Origin: Candidatus Loosdrechtia aerotolerans
GTDB taxonomy: Bacteria > Planctomycetota > Brocadiia > Brocadiales > Brocadiaceae
DNA: 64,000 nt
Direction of reading: 5' to 3'
NCBI GenBank assembly: GCA_021646405.1
Contig: SOER01000001.1
Location: 230,445-294,444, forward strand
Numbering within the stretch: the stretch's first letter is position 1; each line of letters opens with the position of its first letter. Shown piece after piece: positions 17,939 to 25,732 of the stretch. The position numbers and the translations under genes are program-made. The notes beneath the pieces were generated by a model. It had not been told where the DNA came from. It did no database searches and saw only the letters and a program-made list of their open reading frames with translations.

Positions 17939-19222
17939 TTACAAGAATTCTCTTCTCTTAAATACAAAAAAAGATATAAAGAGGCAAATAACCGCATAGA
18001 GGGCTGTATACCCAAAAGAAATCACGATTGTTTTCAAAGGAATATTTATACCTTTTAACAAAAACTCTAGGCTATCATATCTGTTAAAGTCCGGTAAAAC
18101 AACAGAAAACCATTCCAATATCTTCTTCATACAAGAGTCTAGATAAACAAAAAAAACACCAGGCTTTCTCATTACCGTGGGCAGAGCATGCTCATGCACA
18201 CCCTGATATTGGATAAGAAAAGAAAAATCTTTTATAAAATCTAATATATGTCCACAGAGAAAAACAATTAAGGATGATACAATACTGACAGGTGCCGATA
18301 GATAGGTAGACCCCATTACGGTAATTATCACTATCAGCAGAAATTTTAAAAAGGTTATAATACCGGCCTTTATATAATTGAGCAGAAAACCCTTTTTTAC
18401 AAAGAAAACCTTTACATCATCAGCAGTTACACCAATATGGTCTGTTGTATTTAAGGGAAATAGAGAGATATTTATATTACTGCTTTTTTGAATAATTCCC
18501 GTATCTAGCTTTAATAAGAAGGGTTCATCCGCCTTTATTGATATAACTTCAGTTCTATAATGATCAGAACCAACACCTTCCAACCTTACAACCAAGGGAA
18601 TTGAATCAGCGAATTTTCCTGTACTTTCTATCTTTGGACTTAATTCTGCTTCAAAGTAAGATTTACTATCTGGCTTCTCACATACATGAGAAAAATTCCA
18701 TACTGCGATACCTGTTCTTCCACCTTCAATCCATACAGTTCCCTCTCGGATATGATGCAGTTTACCCTGGATATCAAACTTTGATACGGTAAATTCATTC
18801 CTTGCCTTTAGTATATCCTTACATCCCTCAGGCAATCTTACTACTGCTTGCTGCAGGATAATAATATTTAATGCACCGAGAATTGCTAATATCAGAGCAG
18901 ATAACAATGCAAAACCTATTATTTTTCCTATAATAATACTTAATTTCGAAATGGGTTTTGATAAAATGCTATAGATTGTTTTATCTTCTATCTCAGAAGG
19001 CAATGATAGAGCAGAGATAAGAATTACTCCTATAATGCAGAGGAGTACTACTACTTGAAAAAACACCACTAATATTATTTTAATGCGGGCATTTGGCTCA
19101 TCTGTTGTCGGGATAACGAGCGAAATGAACGTGATAAGAATACAGAGCCCAATTAATACATAAAATACCCTTTTTCGAATCGCTTCCCGAAGCGTATGAT
19201 GAGCAATCGTTAGTATTACCAT
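17939..19222 (-). CDS. ABC-2 type exporter permease
   Basis: An integral membrane partner of the upstream ATPase. It starts with HHTLREAIRKRVFYVLIG and then membrane spans. Between the third and fourth spans lies a large, mostly beta-like insert (roughly residues 120-290), followed by more spans. DKTIYSILSKPISK is typical of ABC-2 permeases such as the NosY/CcmB-like group. I chose the ATG at 19222, just after the stop of the ATPase gene. An in-frame TTG at 19255 would overlap that gene. The substrate is unknown; the exposed insert suggests interaction with an extracytoplasmic partner. Confidence 0.75.
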   Translation of the reverse strand: MVILTIAHHTLREAIRKRVFYVLIGLCILITFISLVIPTTDEPNARIKIILVVFFQVVVLLCIIGVILISALSLPSEIEDKTIYSILSKPISKLSIIIGKIIGFALLSALILAILGALNIIILQQAVVRLPEGCKDILKARNEFTVSKFDIQGKLHHIREGTVWIEGGRTGIAVWNFSHVCEKPDSKSYFEAELSPKIESTGKFADSIPLVVRLEGVGSDHYRTEVISIKADEPFLLKLDTGIIQKSSNINISLFPLNTTDHIGVTADDVKVFFVKKGFLLNYIKAGIITFLKFLLIVIITVMGSTYLSAPVSIVSSLIVFLCGHILDFIKDFSFLIQYQGVHEHALPTVMRKPGVFFVYLDSCMKKILEWFSVVLPDFNRYDSLEFLLKGINIPLKTIVISFGYTALYAVICLFISFFVFKRREFL

Positions 19223-19235
19223 GAAAAAGAACAAC

Positions 19236-20084
19236 CTATCGTCGGCCCTGTACAATATTTACGAATAATTCTTCCAGGGTAGAAACAGGATGATTAACAG
19301 ATACAATATTACCATTTCTGCTCCTGATAAAGGCCTCTACTGCATGAGTGTCATGATGTGAAAGGTTTTTTACCAAGAACTCTATAACGTCTTTTTGTGA
19401 AAGTAAATCACGAACATTGCCCGTTATTTGCAAAACACCTTTATTTATTATAGCAATCCGGTTACAAATACTCTGTACATCAGCCAGCAGATGAGAACAA
19501 AGAACAACCGTCTTCCCCTGGTTCTTAAACTCTATAATAAGGTCCTTAATTTCATGGTTACCAATAGGGTCTAATCCACTGGTAGGTTCATCGAGTATTA
19601 TTAATTCAGGGTTGTTGATAATAGCCTGGGCCAGCCCAATTCTCCGAAGCATGCCTTTGGAATACTGGCTGAGCGGACGTTTACGGTGAATATTCAGTCC
19701 TACATTATGGATTAATGCATCGATCCGTATCTTTCTCTCTTTTCTTGGAATACGAAAAAGCTTTCCATAAAAATCTAATATCTCTTCTGCATTGAGAAAT
19801 TTATATAAATAGGATTCTTCCGGTAAAAAACCTATCCTGCCCTTAACTTTCAAATCATCAGAGGGACAGCCTAGCAACCACGATTTTCCATTCGTGGGAT
19901 GAAGAAGACCAAGCAATAATTTCACAGTAGTTGTCTTACCTGAACCGTTGGGCCCGAGCAGTCCAAATATCTCTCCGCGCTCAATGTTCAGATTAAGATT
20001 TATCAGGGCTGGAACAGTCTTACGTCTCCAAAAATCCTTGTAAACCTTTGTTAAGTTTTCAGTCCTGACCGCAGAGTTATCCAC
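19236..20084 (-). CDS. ABC transporter ATP-binding protein
   Basis: The ATPase half of the exporter. It has Walker A GPNGSGKTTT, Q-loop LPEESYLYKFLNAEE, ABC signature YSKGMLRRIGLAQAI, Walker B LIILDEPTSGLDP and the H-loop CSHLL. At 282 residues it is a DrrA/CcmA-type single domain with the usual C-terminal extension. The start is a GTG. It overlaps the likely start region of the permease, consistent with coupled translation. Confidence 0.85.
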   Translation of the reverse strand: MDNSAVRTENLTKVYKDFWRRKTVPALINLNLNIERGEIFGLLGPNGSGKTTTVKLLLGLLHPTNGKSWLLGCPSDDLKVKGRIGFLPEESYLYKFLNAEEILDFYGKLFRIPRKERKIRIDALIHNVGLNIHRKRPLSQYSKGMLRRIGLAQAIINNPELIILDEPTSGLDPIGNHEIKDLIIEFKNQGKTVVLCSHLLADVQSICNRIAIINKGVLQITGNVRDLLSQKDVIEFLVKNLSHHDTHAVEAFIRSRNGNIVSVNHPVSTLEELFVNIVQGRR

Positions 20085-20422
20085 GTACTTTTATTCTTTC
20101 CGTCAAAAAAAATGTTTTAAAAACAGTGCAGAATAAATTTTTAATACTTTAATCAAAATTATTTGATAAGTCAAAATAATATTTGAGGGTTAAATAACTG
20201 TTAAACGATTATCAAACATCGGTTATCGTGGTACCTTTAAAGTATAAAAGTAAAAGTACAGGAAAGATATTATAAAAGGGGCACAGAATTCTGCTTTATG
20301 AAGAGAGAAGGCAGAATGTGGATCGAATAAGGAGAGGGCAGGGTTAAACTCTATGAATATGCATATAAGGGAAAATAGCAAATGTGGTAATATTTTAATT
20401 CCGGAGTATATTTTGGTGATTA
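20085..20422. other. intergenic stretch without a recognised gene
   Basis: This AT-rich stretch lies upstream of the ABC operon and downstream of the molybdenum-cofactor gene pair, all on the minus strand. It should contain the promoter of the ABC operon. A possible 33-codon plus-strand frame near 20353 runs into the next gene and looks spurious. No RNA motif was recognised. Confidence 0.4.
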
Positions 20423-20917
20423 CTACTTCTCACGGTCTTTTGCACATTCACTGACATTACCCTTAATAAGGCTGATAGTATGAGGAATAACAGGTAAGAC
20501 TACGGCTAAGTTTTCAGCTACACCTTTAGGGCTGCCAGGAAGATTAATAATAAGTGTTTGTTTGTAAATTCCGGCAAGAGCCCTTGATCCCATAGCTCTC
20601 GGTGTATGTTTGAGCCCTTCCATTCGCATAGCTTCGGCAAACCCTGGCAATTCCTTTTCTATAACTGCACGGGTCGCCTCAGGCGTTACATCTCTCGGTC
20701 CTACACCGGTACCACCCGTAGTGATAACAAGATCGACGGTATCAGCAAATTCGAAAAGTTTCTTGGTAATAAGTTCCTTTTCATCAGGAATAACTTCATA
20801 GGCAGTAACAGTAACATCAATTTCTGTAAGCATAGAGTGAATAACTTCACCACTTTTATCCTCCCGCTCCCCCCTCGATCCTTTATCACTCAACGTCAAA
20901 ATCGCCGCCCTGATCAT
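20423..20917 (-). CDS. MoaB/Mog-type molybdopterin adenylyltransferase
   Basis: A 164-residue protein of the MogA/MoaB family, which activates molybdopterin with AMP before metal insertion. The signature is TTGGTGVGPRDVTPEAT, and the C-terminal NLPGSPKGVAENL forms part of the binding pocket. It overlaps the end of a MOSC-domain gene by four bases, a common pairing in molybdenum cofactor loci. Anammox cells need molybdoenzymes such as nitrite oxidoreductase, which gives the pair a likely use here (inference). Confidence 0.87.
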   Translation of the reverse strand: MIRAAILTLSDKGSRGEREDKSGEVIHSMLTEIDVTVTAYEVIPDEKELITKKLFEFADTVDLVITTGGTGVGPRDVTPEATRAVIEKELPGFAEAMRMEGLKHTPRAMGSRALAGIYKQTLIINLPGSPKGVAENLAVVLPVIPHTISLIKGNVSECAKDREK

Positions 20918-21369
20918 ACCTTTACCGCCGACTCCTTGTCGAGTATCCGAATATCATCACCTACATTAACAGTACCACCTTTAATAATCTCGGCAAAAAT
21001 ACCCTCTCTCGGCATAATACAGTCCCCGGCTTTATAATAAATGGCACAACGGTCATGACACAATTTACCAATCTGTGTCACCCGCAGCATGATATCCTTA
21101 CCTATCCTTAACAGGGTACCAACCGGAAGGGACTTTAGTTCGATACCTTCCGTTACAATATTTTCTCCAAAATCACCATCTTTGATAGATAAACCCTTTT
21201 TACGCATACTGTCCGCACTCTCTTTTGCCAAGAGACTTATCTGTCGGTGCCATTTTCCGGCATGAGCATCCCCCTCCAAGCCAAAATGCTCAACAAGCTT
21301 ACCCATACCAACATTGTATTTTTGGGTACCCTTCCTTTCACTTATACAAACTGCAACGACTTTTGCCAT
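20914..21369 (-). CDS. MOSC-domain protein
   Basis: MOSC domains occur in molybdenum cofactor sulfurases and small stand-alone proteins like this one (151 residues from the chosen start). Visible motifs are GLEGDAHAG near residue 31, GDFGENI, and LRVTQIGKLCHDRCAIYY with the conserved cysteine. I chose the ATG at 21369 because MAKVVAVCISERKG begins the domain; a further in-frame start lies 35 codons upstream. It is translationally coupled to the MoaB/Mog gene. Confidence 0.83.
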   Translation of the reverse strand: MAKVVAVCISERKGTQKYNVGMGKLVEHFGLEGDAHAGKWHRQISLLAKESADSMRKKGLSIKDGDFGENIVTEGIELKSLPVGTLLRIGKDIMLRVTQIGKLCHDRCAIYYKAGDCIMPREGIFAEIIKGGTVNVGDDIRILDKESAVKV

Positions 21370-21753
21370 AATAACTTCAATAGGGTTTATCCCATCAACC
21401 TCAAATAGTATTTTTGTAAATTTAAAAATCAATAACGTAAACTGAAGTTTAGCAGGAGATAGTATTTGTGTCAAGTGTTAACCATACATTACACACTTCA
21501 TGGATATGGTATAAATTACTTGTTTTTTTCTATTAATATGATTAGAATAAAAAATACTTTTACTTTTTCCAGCCAAGTTACACTTATATTGCTTTTGTAT
21601 TTTAACTTATGTTAAAAGTAACAATCATGGTTATATCATGGAATACTATCCTAAATAATCAAGGTGAAGTATCCTTGTTTTTATTGATATATGGGTACAC
21701 ATCCTTTCATGTTGTAGGCTATTTTTACATTCGTAGAGAAAGGTGGCATTAAA

Positions 21754-23100
21754 ATGAGCAGCGAGCATACAGATTTAGCAGTTATTAATCGTGCGAAAGA
21801 AGACGGGGTAAAACTAGTCCAATTGCAGTTTACTGATATCAACGGGAACGTTAAGGCAGTAACCATACCAATAGAAAAATTTCCGGAAGCTATTGAAAAG
21901 GGAATCTGGTTTGACGGTTCGTCGATTGAAGGTTTTACAAGAATATGTGAAAGTGACATGTTTTTAAAACCTGATACAAGTACGTATGCCCTGCTCCCAT
22001 GGGAAATAGAAGAGACAACAGCCCGGTTGTTCTGCGATGTATGTACGCCTGATGGCACCCCTTTTGAGGGTGATCCCCGATACATTTTAAAAAGGGCATT
22101 AAAAAATGCCCGGGAAATGAACATAGGATATAATGTAGGACCCGAATTAGAATTCTTCTTATTTAAGCCAAAGAATAATAGGCAAGTTGAGCCAACTCCT
22201 CATGATGTAGGAAGTTATTTCGACTTTTCACCAAGAGACCTGGCTGGGAATGTCAGAAGAGATATAATTTTTACTTTGGAAAAGATGGGACTTAGCGTTG
22301 AAATGAGCCATCACGAGGTAGCTCCGGGGCAACACGAGATTGATTTCAAATATGCTGAAGCATTAAGAACAGCAGAAAATGCTTTAACTTTTAAACAAGT
22401 AGTCAAATCAATTGCACATAAACATGATTTATACGCTACCTTTATGCCAAAACCGATTTTCGGGCAATGCGGCAGTGGGATGCATTGTCACCAAAGTCTT
22501 TTTGACATTAGTACCCGAAAGAACCTTTTTTTTGATGAAAAGGATGAATACAGACTTAGTAAACTTGCAAGACAATTTGTTGCGGGACAACTGCACCATG
22601 TAAAGGCTATGAGCGCAATCTTATCTCCAACGGTAAATTCTTATAAGCGATTGGTGCCCGGATATGAGGCCCCTGTCTATATTTGTTGGGGCCAAAAAAA
22701 TCGATCTGCTTTGATACGAATTCCCAGGTATTCTCCCGGAAGAGAACAGTCAACAAGGGTAGAATTACGATGCCCAGACCCCAGTAATAATCCATACCTC
22801 GCCTTTGCAGTTATGCTGGAGGCAGGGCTCGATGGTATCCGGAAAGGTCTTACCCCTCCTGACCCTGTGGAAAAAAATGTTTATGAATTTAATAAGGATG
22901 AATTGGCATACAGAAATATCGCAACCCTTCCAGGATCCTTGAATGAAGCAATTGGAGAACTAAAGAAAAATGAGGTAATGGAACGGGCCCTGGGTGCACA
23001 TACCTATAAAGTATACATACATGAAAAAACTGCTGAATGGGATGAATACAGAATACAGGTAACAGAGTGGGAACATAAAAAATATTTCGAAACAACATAG
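21754..23100 (+). CDS. glnA: glutamine synthetase type I
   Basis: ATP-dependent amidation of glutamate, the main ammonium-assimilating step. At 448 residues it fits the shorter GSI-alpha group. WFDGSSIEGF, the metal-site region HEVAPGQHEIDFK, MHCHQSLF and the nucleotide-site NPYLAFAVMLEAGLDGI are in place. The region that carries the adenylylated tyrosine in GSI-beta reads KNVYEFNKDE, closer to unmodified GSI-alpha enzymes. A good ribosome site (gaaaggtgg) precedes the ATG. The roughly 280-base upstream region is AT-rich; no reliable nitrogen-control site was found. Confidence 0.93.
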   Translation: MSSEHTDLAVINRAKEDGVKLVQLQFTDINGNVKAVTIPIEKFPEAIEKGIWFDGSSIEGFTRICESDMFLKPDTSTYALLPWEIEETTARLFCDVCTPDGTPFEGDPRYILKRALKNAREMNIGYNVGPELEFFLFKPKNNRQVEPTPHDVGSYFDFSPRDLAGNVRRDIIFTLEKMGLSVEMSHHEVAPGQHEIDFKYAEALRTAENALTFKQVVKSIAHKHDLYATFMPKPIFGQCGSGMHCHQSLFDISTRKNLFFDEKDEYRLSKLARQFVAGQLHHVKAMSAILSPTVNSYKRLVPGYEAPVYICWGQKNRSALIRIPRYSPGREQSTRVELRCPDPSNNPYLAFAVMLEAGLDGIRKGLTPPDPVEKNVYEFNKDELAYRNIATLPGSLNEAIGELKKNEVMERALGAHTYKVYIHEKTAEWDEYRIQVTEWEHKKYFETT

Positions 23101-23411
23101 CAGGATATTGAGTTAAAAACCATCCAGGCAACATCCTATAAATTTGAATACACAAGTATTTTAAAGATAATTGCTTATTAAGGTGTTTATTATTTGAAAT
23201 GCTGGCAATCAATTTGCTGTAAACACAAGAATCAATAAAAGTACTCGGTCCTGGTACTTAAAACACCTGTTGTGTTCATTCTAATATCGGAAGAGACGGC
23301 GTTGTAAAATTTGTAATACAATCGAAAGTGCCTGTCAATTTAGCAAAGTCACCAATAATTCAGAAAAATTCAAAATAAAATGAAAGAACCTGCTTGTTTA
23401 AGCCAAAAAGT
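23101..23411. other. intergenic stretch after glnA
   Basis: No gene, terminator hairpin or known RNA was seen. The sequence is AT-rich and should contain the promoter for the following cysteine-cluster gene set. Confidence 0.4.
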
Positions 23412-24218
23412 ATGAATAATACCTGCCCGGCAAACAAAGACTACAGCAACATAACCTTCATAGAAAGTGAATGTTCAGATGGAATGTGCTGTTTTACCTG
23501 TGTCATTCCACCGAATAATGGACATATCAGTTTCTTAAAATCATTCTGGAGAAATGGAACAGGTGCTTTCTGCGTTAAATTATTAGTAATGAGTGAAGGA
23601 TGTAAGAATGAATTGTATGATTCTTGCAAGTTTTTAGACTTCATAATTTCTCAAAATTCCGAAAATTCAAATTTAAGAATGAACCTGCGCTGCAGTATCT
23701 ATAAATCCCGTCCAAAACCATGTATGGAATATCCGGACAGGGCAGGAGGGTCATACCATAAAATAAGCGGGCCATGCATTTATAATGAGTATACAGCTTC
23801 CGGTATATACAAACAACTTGTATACAAAAGGGATTGGCAAGCCTTTTTTGCTATCCGGGATCAATCAGGGGTAATTCAAAATATATTTCCAGATAAAGAT
23901 GCCGCTCTTGCAAGAGAATTACTCTTAAAGGTAAAGGATGTTCACCCCGCTTTGATATCCGAAGGAACAAAGGAATCAGAGTATATCTTAATTCCCATAC
24001 AAAAACAGGCAGATAACATACTGTACACATCGGAACAACACCAACCGATTACTACAATAGAGAAGGCATATAATCGGTGGGAGGAAAAGATACAAAAAAA
24101 CCTTCAACATCATTACAAACACGAATGGGAAGCAATGCTTAAAAATGCCATAGAAATGGAGGAAAGAGATGCTAGTCAAAGACGTGATGAAGACACAGCT
24201 CGTAACATTAAATGCTGA
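23412..24218 (+). CDS. YkgJ-like cysteine-cluster protein
   Basis: The N-terminal half is cysteine-rich (SDGMCCFTC, FCVKLL, EGCKNELYDSCKF, RCSIYKSRPKPCMEYP) in the pattern of the YkgJ/CxxCxxCC family, thought to hold a zinc or iron-sulfur centre. The YxSRPKPC element is typical. The C-terminal half (from about residue 130) is without a recognised domain and ends in a charged helix. The first ATG is at 23412; an in-frame TTG six codons earlier is possible. The end overlaps the next gene by 50 bases. Function unknown. Confidence 0.7.
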   Translation: MNNTCPANKDYSNITFIESECSDGMCCFTCVIPPNNGHISFLKSFWRNGTGAFCVKLLVMSEGCKNELYDSCKFLDFIISQNSENSNLRMNLRCSIYKSRPKPCMEYPDRAGGSYHKISGPCIYNEYTASGIYKQLVYKRDWQAFFAIRDQSGVIQNIFPDKDAALARELLLKVKDVHPALISEGTKESEYILIPIQKQADNILYTSEQHQPITTIEKAYNRWEEKIQKNLQHHYKHEWEAMLKNAIEMEERDASQRRDEDTARNIKC

Positions 24219-24591
24219 TTCTAAACTTGGATTTGCCAGTGATATTATGTACCTGGGAAGAATACGGCATTTGCCTGTTGTAAGAGGAGATACCCTTGTA
24301 GGTATCCTGACACAAAGAGATCTCTATCGTGCATCGTTAACCTCTATCCTTACCAACTGGAAGGAGAATAGAGAATTTCTAGACTCTATCAACGTTTCAG
24401 AAGTAATGGTAAAAAACGTAACCACCATATCACCGGATGCAGCAGTTGAGGAAGCTGCAAAAGTTATGATCGATAGGAAAGTGGGTTGTCTGCCAGTAGT
24501 AAAGGATGCCGCATTACTTGGTTTGATTACTGAGACAGATATATTAGAATATTTTGTAAGTCAGAGTGAAAAGGGAAAAAATACGGCCTAA
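24169..24591 (+). CDS. CBS-domain pair protein
   Basis: A 140-residue protein made only of two CBS repeats: the first around MLVKDVMKTQLVTLNADSKL and the second around VSEVMVKNVTTISPDAAVEE. CBS pairs bind adenine nucleotides and act as energy sensors. The ribosome site (ggaggaaag) lies inside the preceding cysteine-cluster gene, so the two are translationally linked. Confidence 0.85.
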   Translation: MLVKDVMKTQLVTLNADSKLGFASDIMYLGRIRHLPVVRGDTLVGILTQRDLYRASLTSILTNWKENREFLDSINVSEVMVKNVTTISPDAAVEEAAKVMIDRKVGCLPVVKDAALLGLITETDILEYFVSQSEKGKNTA

Positions 24592-24608
24592 GGCTAAAGG
24601 AGTATTCA

Positions 24609-24833
24609 ATGTGCGATGTGGGCGGTCATATAAGTAGTGATATGATTACATGGCAGTGTGCATGTTGTGGTGCAGCAATACAAGCATCAGAAAAAGCATC
24701 TGAAGGGCTTTGTGATCTCGGGATATGTTCATCGTGTCGATGCACCCCCGACGATTGGATGGAATTCGTTAAGGAAGAATGGGAGGAAGGTATTTGTATA
24801 GACTGTTTGTCTCCATGTGATCTAAAAAGATAA
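24609..24833 (+). CDS. small cysteine-rich zinc-ribbon-like protein
   Basis: A 74-residue protein with CACCG, CSSCRC and CIDCLSPC, enough cysteines for a zinc ribbon. The rest is acidic (DDWMEFVKEEWEEG). No family is recognised. It follows the CBS gene by 17 bases and has an aggagt ribosome site, so it belongs to the same small operon. Confidence 0.6.
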   Translation: MCDVGGHISSDMITWQCACCGAAIQASEKASEGLCDLGICSSCRCTPDDWMEFVKEEWEEGICIDCLSPCDLKR

Positions 24834-24877
24834 TCCCGTCTTACAGGACGAGAAAATACTTTGCGAGGTGATGAAGG

Positions 24878-25732
24878 ATGATTTCACGGCGTACTTTTTT
24901 GAAAGCTACCTACGGCTCTCTGTTTGGAATCACTTCACTTGGTGGCTACAGCTGTTTGTTAGAACCTCGTTGGGTTGAAATAAATACTGTTACGATAGGG
25001 ATCAATTCCCTGCCTAAACAGTTCGAAGGAATGACTATTGCCCAACTCTCGGATATTCACCATTGTAAATATGTCACAAGAGAATTTATACGCAAGTGTA
25101 TCCGAAAGGTAAATACATTATCTCCAGACATTATTGTATTGACGGGGGATTATGTTGATAATTCTGACGAATTTATTTCACCGGTTGTGAAAGAATTGGC
25201 TGAACTAAAGGCGAAAGAGGGTATTTTTGCTGTACTGGGGAATCACGATAAGAATAGAGAATTCACATCCGATGCACTGTCTCAAAAGGGCATTCATGTA
25301 TTAATCAATAACGCTATTCCTGTATTCAGAAAGAAGCACTGCCTCTTTATCGCAGGAATAGATGATTTATGGACTGGAAGAATAGACTTAGAAGCTACTT
25401 TGAAAGGCATGGATGACAACCCGAGGATCTTACTCTCCCATAATCCGGATATCATCAAAGCCGTAAGTCAGGAACAGGCAGATGTCGATTTTATTATAGC
25501 AGGTCATACACACGGGGGTCAGGTATGTCTGCCTTTTTACGGATCTCCATTTACAGCTTCTACATTTTGTATTCGCTATGCCTCCGGATTATTTCAGGAG
25601 GGAAAAACAGTTATGTACGTAAACAAAGGTATCGGAATCTCAGGCCTTCCGGTGAGGTTTTTTGCGCGACCCGAGATTACCTTGTTTACTTTAACAAACA
25701 AAGAAATACCATTACAAGGACAATTAACCTGA
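24878..25732 (+). CDS. Tat-exported metallophosphoesterase (YaeI-like)
   Basis: A calcineurin-fold phosphoesterase. The start SRRTFLKATYGSLFGI is a twin-arginine signal. The metal ligand motifs follow in order: AQLSDIHH, LTGDYVDNS, VLGNHDKN and AGHTHGGQ. At 284 residues it matches the YaeI/YkuE group, whose members act on UDP-diacylglucosamine-like or other phosphodiesters; the substrate here is unknown. The ribosome site gcgaggtgatgaagg is strong. Its end overlaps the end of the opposite-strand receptor gene by nine bases. Confidence 0.87.
   Translation: MISRRTFLKATYGSLFGITSLGGYSCLLEPRWVEINTVTIGINSLPKQFEGMTIAQLSDIHHCKYVTREFIRKCIRKVNTLSPDIIVLTGDYVDNSDEFISPVVKELAELKAKEGIFAVLGNHDKNREFTSDALSQKGIHVLINNAIPVFRKKHCLFIAGIDDLWTGRIDLEATLKGMDDNPRILLSHNPDIIKAVSQEQADVDFIIAGHTHGGQVCLPFYGSPFTASTFCIRYASGLFQEGKTVMYVNKGIGISGLPVRFFARPEITLFTLTNKEIPLQGQLT

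Noticed and set aside
20353..20454. Possible 33-codon gene on the plus strand between the ABC operon and the MoaB/Mog gene.
   Set aside because: It runs into the end of the opposite-strand gene and its ribosome site is poor.
21584..21605. Possible sigma54 promoter upstream of glnA (TTACAC-N5-TTGCT).
   Set aside because: The highly conserved GG of the -24 box is missing, so it does not meet the usual pattern.
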